Of a DNA stretch of 7,667 bases, positions 1-6,640 are shown piece by piece. The position numbers and the translations under genes are program-made. Origin of the DNA: JANMZR01 sp031383555 (GTDB taxonomy: Bacteria > Bacteroidota > Bacteroidia > Cytophagales > Spirosomataceae); NCBI GenBank assembly GCA_031383555.1, contig JANMZR010000165.1:1-7667 (forward strand), given 5' to 3'. Position 1 is the stretch's first letter. Each line of letters begins with the position of its first letter. Below the pieces are notes generated by a model. The model did no database searches. It was not told the origin of the DNA and saw only the letters and a program-made list of their open reading frames with translations.

Positions 1-1318
1 GTATTGCTTTATCGGCTTTTTCAAATTCAAATTTTGATAAAACTGATGTCATCATTTCTTTTATTTCATAAGTTCTCAAATTACCAATACTCCCTTCATG
101 GGTATGCGAAAGATTATTTGGTCTTTTATAAATCCTATCAGCGATTTCCTCGCCCACTTTTTTATAAGCTTCACGAAAAGGTAAGCCACTTAATACCAGT
201 TCATTTACACGCTCCACAGAAAATATTAAATCGTATTTTTTATCTTCTAAAATATGATCATTCACCGATATATTTAATATTAATTGGTTAGCCATTTCTA
301 AGCAATCTTTCAACTCTGTGATGGCAGGAAATACGATTTCTTTTAACAATTGCATTTCTCTATGGTATCCCGAGGGCAAGTTGCTCAAGATCAAGGCAAG
401 TTCATTGGGTAAGCTTTTTAGTCTATTACATTTACCTCTCAAAAGCTCTGCAACATCAGGATTTTTTTTATGTGGCATAATACTACTACCAGTTGTAAAC
501 TCATCGGCTAGCGTGATAAATGCAAAGTTTTGGGAGTTGAACAAGCAAATATCCATTGCCAAGCGACTTATTGTACTAGCCAATTGGCTGATGCCCAATG
601 AAATAAACTGTTCTGTTTTGCCACGGCTCATTTGGGCGTAAATCACATTGTTATGCAAATATTCAAAGCCCAAAAGTGCTGTGGTCATTGTTCTATCCAA
701 TGGAAAAGACGAACCATAACCTGCCCCGCTACCCAAAGGATTTTTGTTAGTAATTCTATAGGCGGCCTCCCATACTTCCAAATCGTCGATTAATGCTTCG
801 GCATAAGCGCCAAACCAAAGGCCGAAACTTGAAGGCATGGCAATTTGGAAATGGGTATAGCCTGGTAAAAGTTTATCCTTAGATTGCTCACTTTTATTTT
901 GTAAACTATCAAAAAGAACTTTAGATAAGCCAACTATTTCTTGAATTTTATCTCTAAAAAACAGCTTTAAATCTACCAAAACTTGGTCGTTTCTTGAACG
1001 GCCTGAGTGAATTTTTTTGCCAACATCTCCTAATTTTTTTGTAAGTAGCAGCTCTATTTGTGAGTGAACATCCTCTATACCGGCATCGATTTGAAAGTTT
1101 TCTTCAACAATATTTTTATAAATTTCTTTCAACTCTGGAATTAGTATTTTTAATTCTGAGGCAGTAAGCAGCCCTACTTTTTCAAGCATAATTGCATGGC
1201 TCATTGAACCTAGCACATCATATTTGGCTAATTGCAAGTCCATTTCAGCGTCACGACCGATGGTGAATTGTTCAATATTTGCTGAAATTTTAGTATTTTC
1301 CTTTTGCCAGAGTTTCAT
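1..1318 (-). CDS. argH: Argininosuccinate lyase, 3' end beyond the window
   Basis: Last enzyme of arginine synthesis, cytosolic: it cleaves argininosuccinate to arginine and fumarate. The reading frame starts at ATG 1318-1316 and stays open to the window's left edge, giving 439 visible codons without a stop. Members of this family usually have about 440-470 residues, so little is missing, and the truncation comes from the window and not from mutation. Seen in the sequence: the start MKLWQK, typical of ArgH; HSGRSRNDQV at residues 104-113; GYTHFQ with Thr155-His156, the usual catalytic histidine motif; and the fumarase/lyase superfamily signature GSSIMPHKKNP at 277-287 with the catalytic serine loop (Ser278/Ser279). 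All expected motif residues are present, so it should be active as a homotetramer. It is the last gene visible in the operon and sits 99 bp after argE, across a gap with repeated sequence words that could affect its expression. Its identity is clear. Confidence 0.96.
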   Translation of the reverse strand, partial: MKLWQKENTKISANIEQFTIGRDAEMDLQLAKYDVLGSMSHAIMLEKVGLLTASELKILIPELKEIYKNIVEENFQIDAGIEDVHSQIELLLTKKLGDVGKKIHSGRSRNDQVLVDLKLFFRDKIQEIVGLSKVLFDSLQNKSEQSKDKLLPGYTHFQIAMPSSFGLWFGAYAEALIDDLEVWEAAYRITNKNPLGSGAGYGSSFPLDRTMTTALLGFEYLHNNVIYAQMSRGKTEQFISLGISQLASTISRLAMDICLFNSQNFAFITLADEFTTGSSIMPHKKNPDVAELLRGKCNRLKSLPNELALILSNLPSGYHREMQLLKEIVFPAITELKDCLEMANQLILNISVNDHILEDKKYDLIFSVERVNELVLSGLPFREAYKKVGEEIADRIYKRPNNLSHTHEGSIGNLRTYEIKEMMTSVLSKFEFEKADKAI

Positions 1319-1417
1319 ATTTATTTTATTTTTTTGAAACGAATTTCACAAATTAAACGAATTTTATTATTTCACTCGATTTATTCGTTTTAATTTAAAA
1401 CCAAATATTTTTAGTTT
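1319..1417. repeat. argE-argH gap with repeated AAACGAAT words and a palindrome
   Basis: This AT-rich 99-bp spacer contains AAACGAAT at 1337-1344 and again at 1355-1362, exactly 18 bp apart, and its reverse complement ATTCGTTT at 1383-1390. The outer two of these form an inverted repeat with 8-bp perfect arms and a 20-bp spacer (1355-1390). Overlapping it is a perfect 15-bp odd palindrome, GTTTTAATTTAAAAC, at 1387-1401. A small hairpin, TGAAA-TTCG-TTTCA read on the minus strand (1335-1348), includes one copy. None of these is followed by a T-run on the coding strand, so they do not look like a terminator. They could be an operator, an internal promoter region or an mRNA-processing site in front of argH; the sequence does not decide which. 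Confidence 0.45.
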
Positions 1418-2491
1418 TTAAAAAATTATACTGCTTAATAATTTTATATAAATATCAATACCATCTTCTATTTCTTTTTTGTAGATAAATTCATCGGCAG
1501 TATGCGATCGGGCCGAATCACCTGGGCCAATTTTTAGAGATTCGTAAGGAATTACTGCTTGGTCGGATGTGGTGGGTGAGCCATAGGTTGACAAGCCTAA
1601 TTTTTTGCCAGCCAGTACTAATGGATGTTGAGGGTCGATTTTTGAAGGTTGTAACCTCATGGAACGTGGCAGTACTTCAGCTTCAATATTTCCAGTAATT
1701 ATTTTAAAAATTTCATCTAATGTATATTGGTCGTTGGCACGCACGTCAATTGTAAAGTGACAAATATCGGGCACAACATTGTGCTGAGTGCCAGCATTTA
1801 TTATAGTTACGGTCATTTTTACAGGTCCCAACAAATCAGAAGCTTTTGGGAAACTATAATTTTGAATCCAATTGATGTCTTTTAATGCCTTATAAATAGC
1901 GTTAACTCCCTCATCACGGGCGGCATGGCCTGCCTCACCCTCACTTTTACAATCTAAAACCATCAACCCTTTTTCGGCAATTGCCATTTGCATTAAAGTT
2001 GGCTCACCTACTATCGCAAAGCTTAAAGGAGGTAGGTCGTTTTCTTTAAATAGTAATTCTAAGCCATTTTTTCCAGTAATTTCTTCCTCTGCAGAAGCAA
2101 CAAATATCAAGTTGTATTTAAGGTCAGATCGGTAATAAAAATATTGAAAACTGGCCAATAAACTCACTAGACTTGCCCCAGCATCATTACTCCCAAGGCC
2201 AAATATTTTACCTTCTTTTTCTATTGGCTGAAAGGGGTCTAAAGTCCAATTTGCATTTGGTTTTACAGTATCATGATGCGAATTGATGAGGATTGTCGGT
2301 AAATTTTTGTTATAAAATTTATTCTTCGCCCAAACATTATTTATTTTTCTAAAATACGGTATGTTATGGGCACTAAAGTATTCTGAAATTAGAGTGGCAG
2401 TTTTGTTTTCCTCTTTACTCATTGAAGGGCAGGCAATTAGCTGCTTTAATAGCGATATAACTTCACTTGTTATTTCAGTTTGCAAATTCAT
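1418..2491 (-). CDS. argE: N-acylcitrulline/N-acylornithine deacylase (M20 metallopeptidase family)
   Basis: Zinc-dependent cytosolic deacylase that, in this pathway type, should remove the acyl group from N-acylcitrulline (ArgF' product) to give citrulline. The 357-residue length fits the short Bacteroidota ArgE-like enzymes. Metal and catalytic residues of the M20 fold are visible: SHHDTV with His72 and Asp74, GLGSNDAG with bridging Asp103, a triple-Glu motif at 135-137 containing the general base, GEPT with Glu163, and RSHTADEF with His330 near the C terminus. GHAARDEGVNAI at 188-199 and GTQHNVVPD at 234-242 belong to the inserted dimerisation domain. The ATG at 2491-2489 gives a normal M20 N terminus. 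The gene begins 34 bp after the ADP-ribosylglycohydrolase gene. Because the neighbouring transcarbamylase looks succinyl-specific, I infer that the substrate is N-succinylcitrulline; the sequence does not prove that. A related M20 deacylase such as LysK or DapE is less likely given the operon. Confidence 0.9.
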   Translation of the reverse strand: MNLQTEITSEVISLLKQLIACPSMSKEENKTATLISEYFSAHNIPYFRKINNVWAKNKFYNKNLPTILINSHHDTVKPNANWTLDPFQPIEKEGKIFGLGSNDAGASLVSLLASFQYFYYRSDLKYNLIFVASAEEEITGKNGLELLFKENDLPPLSFAIVGEPTLMQMAIAEKGLMVLDCKSEGEAGHAARDEGVNAIYKALKDINWIQNYSFPKASDLLGPVKMTVTIINAGTQHNVVPDICHFTIDVRANDQYTLDEIFKIITGNIEAEVLPRSMRLQPSKIDPQHPLVLAGKKLGLSTYGSPTTSDQAVIPYESLKIGPGDSARSHTADEFIYKKEIEDGIDIYIKLLSSIIF

Positions 2492-2525
2492 TTATTTTGA
2501 GAAATTCCTGAATGATTTTTTGATG

Positions 2526-3479
2526 TTATATTTCTATTAAATTGTAAAATCTTTCAGCCAAATTTTCGATTTCAACACTTCTTACAATAGTTGTTACAAA
2601 TGCTGGATTTATATTTTCAACACCATAAAATATACCTGCCAAAGCTCCTGTTACTGAGCCTGTTGTGTCGGAATCGTGACCTAAATTTACCGCTTTCAAT
2701 ATTGCTGACTCATAGCTGTCGGTATTTAAAAAGCACCAAATACTAGCCTCCAGCGTATGAATTACATAGGCTGATGAAAATATTTCGTCTTCCTCGAGGT
2801 CTTGAATTTTATCATAAAATAGCCGGAGAAATAGGGCTTTTTCGTCATTGTTGCAAGAGGTTGAATTTATATAATCACGAACGGTATTTTGAGCGTTTTC
2901 GAAAGCTTCAAATTTATCAGTTGAATGAACTAAATTTTGCAAAAATTCAATATAAAAAAAACAGGCAATTACTGAACGAATATGCCCGTGGGTTACTGAA
3001 CTTACTGCTTTTATAATTTGAAAACGCTGTTCTATACTTTCATTTAACAAATAAAAAGCCAAGGGCGCTACCCGCATTAAAGAACCGTTTCCATTTGAAT
3101 ATTCCCCAGATTCGCCTGATTCAGAGGCAGGTACGCCTTTTTCCAGCCTGTCAATTGCGTTATGAGTTGCAATGCCAATTTCAAAAGCTACATCTTTTGG
3201 AGCCCAATAGTTTTCCTGAAACCAAGCTTTTATTTTTTGGCCCAATAGGTCTATTGAAAAACCCTCAATTATTGTTTCTGCTAAACAAAAAGTAAGTGAA
3301 CTATCGTCAGACCAAACACCACGATTTTCAGCATTATAATGATTTGAGGTGAAGTTTAGAATTGGATTTTGTCGTAAATGTGCTCGACTCATAAACTCTG
3401 CAGGTACACCCAAAGCATCTCCAATTGCAATGCCAAAAAACATTCCTTTTACCTTATTGAGTTTTTGTTTCTTGCTCAT
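2526..3479 (-). CDS. ADP-ribosylglycohydrolase family protein (ARH/DraG type) inside the arg operon
   Basis: Probable di-magnesium hydrolase that removes ADP-ribose from a protein or small molecule. At 317 residues it is a complete, single-domain ARH fold with no signal peptide. Motifs in order: GIAIGDALGVPAEF at 16-29; WSDDSSLT at 56-63 with Ser57, Asp58 and Asp59, the first metal-binding set; GNGSLMR at 130-136; THGH at 163-166; and LGHDSDTTGSVTGALAGIFYG at 266-286 in part, with Asp269, Asp271 and Thr272 forming the second metal-binding set. All expected metal ligands are present, so it should be active. Its ATG (3479-3477) directly follows the argB TAA (3482-3480), which strongly suggests cotranscription and coupled translation, and argE follows after 34 bp. 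Known members include DraG and ARH1, which act on ADP-ribosyl-arginine, and others that act on ADP-ribosyl-serine or O-acetyl-ADP-ribose. The substrate here is unknown, and a role in arginine metabolism is only inferred from position. Confidence 0.9.
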   Translation of the reverse strand: MSKKQKLNKVKGMFFGIAIGDALGVPAEFMSRAHLRQNPILNFTSNHYNAENRGVWSDDSSLTFCLAETIIEGFSIDLLGQKIKAWFQENYWAPKDVAFEIGIATHNAIDRLEKGVPASESGESGEYSNGNGSLMRVAPLAFYLLNESIEQRFQIIKAVSSVTHGHIRSVIACFFYIEFLQNLVHSTDKFEAFENAQNTVRDYINSTSCNNDEKALFLRLFYDKIQDLEEDEIFSSAYVIHTLEASIWCFLNTDSYESAILKAVNLGHDSDTTGSVTGALAGIFYGVENINPAFVTTIVRSVEIENLAERFYNLIEI

Positions 3480-4271
3480 TTAAATTGATATTTCTGTTCC
3501 AATTTGTTTATCTGTACCATACTTTAAAAGATGCTGAGCATGACAAATTACCACTTTTTTCACACCTTCTTTTTTGGCTTCAAAGGCATTGTCTAATTTT
3601 GGTATCATACCTTTATTAATAATACCATTTTGTTTATCTGTTTGATATTGACTGATATACAGTTGGTTTACAAATGAATTGTCGTCGTTTATATCTTTTA
3701 ATACGCCATTTTTTTCAAAGCAATAAATTAAATTTACATCAAAAAAGCCAGATAATGAAACCGCAATTTCTTTGGCCATTGTATCTGCATTTGTATTTAA
3801 AATTTGGCCTTGTATATCGGCGGTAAGAGGAGCAAAAATCGGGCAAAAACCTAATTCTATTAAATTTGTTATTGCATTACCATTTACTTTTTTTATGTCA
3901 CCAACATATCCATAGTCAATAGTTGCTATGGGTCTTTTTTCTGAAATTATAGTGCCTGCATCAGCGCCAGTTAGCCCTATTGCATTACATTTTTTCGATT
4001 GTAATTGAGCTACTAAATTCTTGTTAATTAGGCCACCATAAACCATTGTTACTAAATCAATCGTGGCTTTATCAGTAATTCTACGACCCTCAATCATTAT
4101 CGTTTCAATTCCCATTTTTACGGCCAATGTTGTGGCAATTTTACCGCCGCCATGCACTAATATTTTCGGTATTTTAATCGAAGCAAAATCTGTCAGAAAT
4201 GAATCCAACGCTTGTGAATTATCAAGGATATTACCACCTATTTTTACAATATAAAGTGCTTGTTTAATCAT
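3480..4271 (-). CDS. argB: N-acylglutamate kinase (acetyl- or succinylglutamate)
   Basis: Phosphorylates the gamma-carboxyl of an N-acylglutamate with ATP, the second step of arginine synthesis. Amino acid kinase family features are complete: VKIGGN at 9-14 with Lys10; LVHGGGK at 38-44, the glycine-rich loop that binds phosphate; EGRRITD at 61-67, whose arginine binds the acylglutamate; GLTGADAG at 99-106; LNTNADTMAKE at 158-168 with Asn159, Asn161 and Asp163; and GMIPKL at 221-226 with Lys225, matching the second catalytic lysine. At 263 residues it has the E. coli-like length (258) and lacks the N-terminal helix found in the longer arginine-inhibited hexameric kinases. I therefore infer a dimer not inhibited by arginine. 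It starts 84 bp after argF', and its stop codon abuts the next start. Whether acetyl- or succinylglutamate is preferred cannot be read from the motifs. Confidence 0.95.
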   Translation of the reverse strand: MIKQALYIVKIGGNILDNSQALDSFLTDFASIKIPKILVHGGGKIATTLAVKMGIETIMIEGRRITDKATIDLVTMVYGGLINKNLVAQLQSKKCNAIGLTGADAGTIISEKRPIATIDYGYVGDIKKVNGNAITNLIELGFCPIFAPLTADIQGQILNTNADTMAKEIAVSLSGFFDVNLIYCFEKNGVLKDINDDNSFVNQLYISQYQTDKQNGIINKGMIPKLDNAFEAKKEGVKKVVICHAQHLLKYGTDKQIGTEISI

Positions 4272-4355
4272 AATTAGCGAAAATACCCCATCTTGAAATT
4301 GCCGTTTGCTACCTTAAGTTTAAAACTTGATTTTAAGAGATTTTTTTAAAAAATT
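4272..4355. other. argF'-argB spacer with a short palindrome
   Basis: An 84-bp AT-rich spacer between argF' and argB. It contains an odd palindrome AAGTTTAAAACTT (4316-4328), six-base perfect arms around one A, and, nearer argB on the minus strand, TATTTTCG (7 of 8 matches to the Bacteroidota -7 consensus TAnnTTTG), only a few bases before the argB ATG and with no convincing -33 TTG partner. I regard both as weak. No terminator is seen, which fits read-through from argF' to argB. Confidence 0.3.
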
Positions 4356-5330
4356 TTAAAACAAATAAGGCGACTCTTTCTTCATCAAATTCAAAATTAA
4401 CATCTTTAACACTGCTTGTGCTGCCCACAATCTATTTCCTGCTTGGTGAATAACTACCGAATTTGGCGAATCAATAACTTCATCTGAAACAATTAAGTTT
4501 CGTCTTACTGGTAAGCAATGCATGAATTTGGCATTATTAGTTAAGGCCATTTTACGGCTATCAACCATCCAGTCAGCATCTTTACTTAATATTTTACCAT
4601 AGCTTGTGTAAGATGACCAGTTTTTGGCATAAATAAAGTCAGCGTTTTCAAAAGCTTCTGCCTGATTATGAGTCGTTTTGGCTTTGCCTACAAAGTTGTG
4701 ATGAAGGTCATAACCTTCGGGGTTGGCAATTACAAAATCAACATCAATCGCATTCATCCATTCGGCAAATGAATTAGGAACGGCCTGAGGCAATGCCTTC
4801 ACGTGTGGGGCCCAAGTGAGTACAACTTTTGGTCTTGGTTTAGTTTTAAGCTCTTGAATAGTAATTACGTCTGTCAAACTTTGGAGTGGGTGCCTAGTTG
4901 CCGATTCTAAATTTAGAATTGGCTTCCCACAATATTTCACAAAATTCGTTAATACTTTTTCGTTGTAATCGTCATCTTTGTTGGTAAGTCCAGCAAATGA
5001 CCTTACACCAACAATGTCGCAATACTGACCCACTACAGCTGCTGCTTCCTTTACATGTTCAGGCTTATCGCCATCCATAATTACGCCATCTTCCATTTCA
5101 AGGCTCCAGCCTTCGCTGCCTACATTCATTACAATAACCTCCATACCCAAATTTTGGGCCGCTCTTTGTGTACTTAAGCGTGTACGTAAGCTTGAGTTAA
5201 AAAACAACAGGCCGATTGTTCTGTTTTTACCCAAATGTTTATCGGCTGTTGGAACTTTTTTGAAAATTAATGCTTCTTTTACTAATTGATTTAGGTCAGA
5301 AACATCATTTACGGAAATAAAATGATTCAT
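4356..5330 (-). CDS. argF': N-succinylornithine carbamoyltransferase (ArgF' type)
   Basis: Transfers the carbamoyl group from carbamoyl phosphate to an N-acylornithine, giving N-acylcitrulline. At 324 residues it is a full-length transcarbamylase. Carbamoyl-phosphate motifs: FNSSLRTR at 44-51 (the STRTR-like loop), ATRHPLQS at 144-151 and MHCLPVRR at 270-277. It is not ordinary ornithine transcarbamylase: the region EGWSLE (Trp75) followed by VIMDGDKPEH (83-92), and the block from TWAPH (172-176) to NSFAEWMNA (186-194), are those of the acylornithine branch. Pro90 sits where the Bacteroides fragilis succinylornithine enzyme has Pro90 and the Xanthomonas acetylornithine enzyme has Glu92, a residue shown by mutagenesis to switch specificity. 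I therefore predict the succinyl substrate. An in-frame TAA two codons upstream makes ATG 5330-5328 the first usable start. The 121-bp gap from argD is the longest in the operon. Confidence 0.93.
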   Translation of the reverse strand: MNHFISVNDVSDLNQLVKEALIFKKVPTADKHLGKNRTIGLLFFNSSLRTRLSTQRAAQNLGMEVIVMNVGSEGWSLEMEDGVIMDGDKPEHVKEAAAVVGQYCDIVGVRSFAGLTNKDDDYNEKVLTNFVKYCGKPILNLESATRHPLQSLTDVITIQELKTKPRPKVVLTWAPHVKALPQAVPNSFAEWMNAIDVDFVIANPEGYDLHHNFVGKAKTTHNQAEAFENADFIYAKNWSSYTSYGKILSKDADWMVDSRKMALTNNAKFMHCLPVRRNLIVSDEVIDSPNSVVIHQAGNRLWAAQAVLKMLILNLMKKESPYLF

Positions 5331-5451
5331 TATTTAGGCAGTATATTTGGATGTAAGAAGCTTTAAATATCTGTAAAAATACCTAAAATAGGTTAAAAAG
5401 TGATTGAATTATTTTAGAAAAGCTTAAAATTGTTAAAAGTTGATTTTAATT
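5331..5451. other. argD-argF' spacer with a weak hairpin
   Basis: The longest gap of the operon (121 bp), very AT-rich. On the minus strand it holds ACCTA-TTT-TAGGT (5393-5381) followed after one base by five T (5379-5375). The stem has only five pairs, two of them G-C, so it would be a poor terminator; it might act as a mild attenuator or stabilise the transcript end. I find no TTG/TAnnTTTG promoter pair and no Shine-Dalgarno sequence before argF'. Otherwise I see nothing recognisable. Confidence 0.25.
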
Positions 5452-6573
5452 TTATGTTAAAACCGTTTTTAAGCTCTCTAAAAATAAATCTGCATCCTGT
5501 TGTTTTAAGGCCAAACTTGGTAATAATCGTAAGGTGTTTTTTCCTGAATAGCCACAAAATATTTTATGATTAAACAATAGAGAATCTCTGATTTTATCAA
5601 CTGGTTGATCAAATTCAATACCAATCATTAAGCCACGACCACGAATTTCTTTAATTTTGGGAATTGCTTTTAAGTTTTCGAGTAAATAATATCCAATTTT
5701 ATTGGCATTTTCCAAAAGATTTTCTTTTTCAATCACTTCTAAAACTGCCAAACCTGCTGCACAAGCTAAATGGTTGCCACCGAATGTGGTGCCCAATAAA
5801 AAGTGTTTTGCTTTAAAAATTGGTGAAATTAAAACACCTCCAATAGGAAAGCCGTTACCCATTCCTTTGGCAGTTGTTATTAAATCGGGTCGGATACTGG
5901 CAAAATCATGTGAAAAAAACTTGCCTGTGCGGCCATAGCCACATTGAACCGAGTCGGAAATGAGTATAGCACCAGTTTTATCACAAAGTTTTCGAGCAGC
6001 TTGCCAAAATTCATTCGAGGCAACGTTAATGCCCCCAACGCCTTGAATACCTTCTAGTATAACGGCGCAAGTATCGGTATCTATCTCATTTTCAAGGGCT
6101 TCTACATCATTAAAAGGTAAAAACTTCACATGGTCATCAGCATTTACAGGCGCAATTATAGCTTTGTTATCAGTTATGGCAACAGCACCAGCAGTGCGAC
6201 CATGAAAGGCTTTTGAAAAGGCGATTACCTTTTTTCGTCCATTATGAAAAGAAGCCAGTTTTAATGCATTTTCATTGGCTTCGGCCCCCGAATTGCACAT
6301 AAATAGTTCATAATCAGGATATCTTGACACTTCGCCTAATTTTTTGGCAAATTCTAATTGTTGAGGGATATTGATAGAATTGGAATAAAACCCAATGTTA
6401 TTGAGCTGATTTGTAATCTTTTCAACATAATAAGGGTGTGAATGGCCAATGGAAATTACTGCATGACCACCATACATATCAAGATATTTATCACCATTTT
6501 TATCCCACAAGGTACTTCCCAATGCTTTGGTTAAAGTAATATCATAAAGAGGATATACGTCGAATGGTTTCAT
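5452..6573 (-). CDS. argD: N-acylornithine aminotransferase (class III, PLP-dependent)
   Basis: Converts N-acylglutamate semialdehyde and glutamate to N-acylornithine and 2-oxoglutarate with pyridoxal phosphate. At 373 residues it is slightly shorter than the usual 380-405 but complete. Seen: YLDMYGGHAVISIGHSHP at 30-47; CNSGAEANE at 93-101, binding the cofactor phosphate; FHGRT at 123-127; LEGIQGVGG at 173-181; Asp207 in ISDSVQCGYGRTG (205-217), which should bind the pyridine nitrogen; TTAKGMGNGFPIGG at 233-246 with Schiff-base Lys236; and GTTFGGNHLAC at 261-271. The residue after Asp207 is Ser, where the class III motif usually has Glu or Asp. The frame has a TAA two codons before ATG 6573-6571, which fixes the start. 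The gene begins 67 bp after argC. The acyl group is inferred to be succinyl from ArgF'. The operon makes other class III transaminases, such as ornithine or GABA enzymes, unlikely. Confidence 0.94.
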   Translation of the reverse strand: MKPFDVYPLYDITLTKALGSTLWDKNGDKYLDMYGGHAVISIGHSHPYYVEKITNQLNNIGFYSNSINIPQQLEFAKKLGEVSRYPDYELFMCNSGAEANENALKLASFHNGRKKVIAFSKAFHGRTAGAVAITDNKAIIAPVNADDHVKFLPFNDVEALENEIDTDTCAVILEGIQGVGGINVASNEFWQAARKLCDKTGAILISDSVQCGYGRTGKFFSHDFASIRPDLITTAKGMGNGFPIGGVLISPIFKAKHFLLGTTFGGNHLACAAGLAVLEVIEKENLLENANKIGYYLLENLKAIPKIKEIRGRGLMIGIEFDQPVDKIRDSLLFNHKIFCGYSGKNTLRLLPSLALKQQDADLFLESLKTVLT

Positions 6574-6640
6574 ATTTTATTTGTTCGTAAAAAGAGTAGA
6601 TTGACAACTTGTATAAAAGGAATTATTTGATGCGTGTTAA
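6574..6640. other. argC-argD spacer, nothing recognisable
   Basis: A 67-bp AT-rich spacer. On the minus strand it contains TTGTCAATC followed by AT-rich sequence, but no TAnnTTTG element lies at the right distance, and no hairpin with a T-run follows argC. It reads as a plain intra-operon gap. Confidence 0.3.

Noticed and set aside
4..641. Two plus-strand open frames of 95 and 107 codons
   Set aside because: They lie antisense to argH, whose motifs are intact on the minus strand, and their translations resemble no protein family.
1402..1409. AATATTTG on the minus strand as a Bacteroidota -7 promoter element for argH
   Set aside because: One mismatch to TAnnTTTG and no TTG at the expected upstream spacing, so it is no better than chance in AT-rich sequence.
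2774..3295. Plus-strand open frames opposite the ADP-ribosylglycohydrolase gene
   Set aside because: Shadow frames of a well-supported minus-strand gene; their low-complexity translations show no motif.
2526..3479. Recent horizontal insertion of the ADP-ribosylglycohydrolase gene as a mobile cargo
   Set aside because: I see no flanking repeats, integrase or transposase remnants, and its base composition by eye resembles its neighbours; the abutting junction with argB looks like a settled operon member.
5702..5938. Plus-strand open frame of 78 codons opposite argD
   Set aside because: It covers the antisense of the conserved PLP-lysine region of ArgD, so the open frame follows from the codons of that gene.
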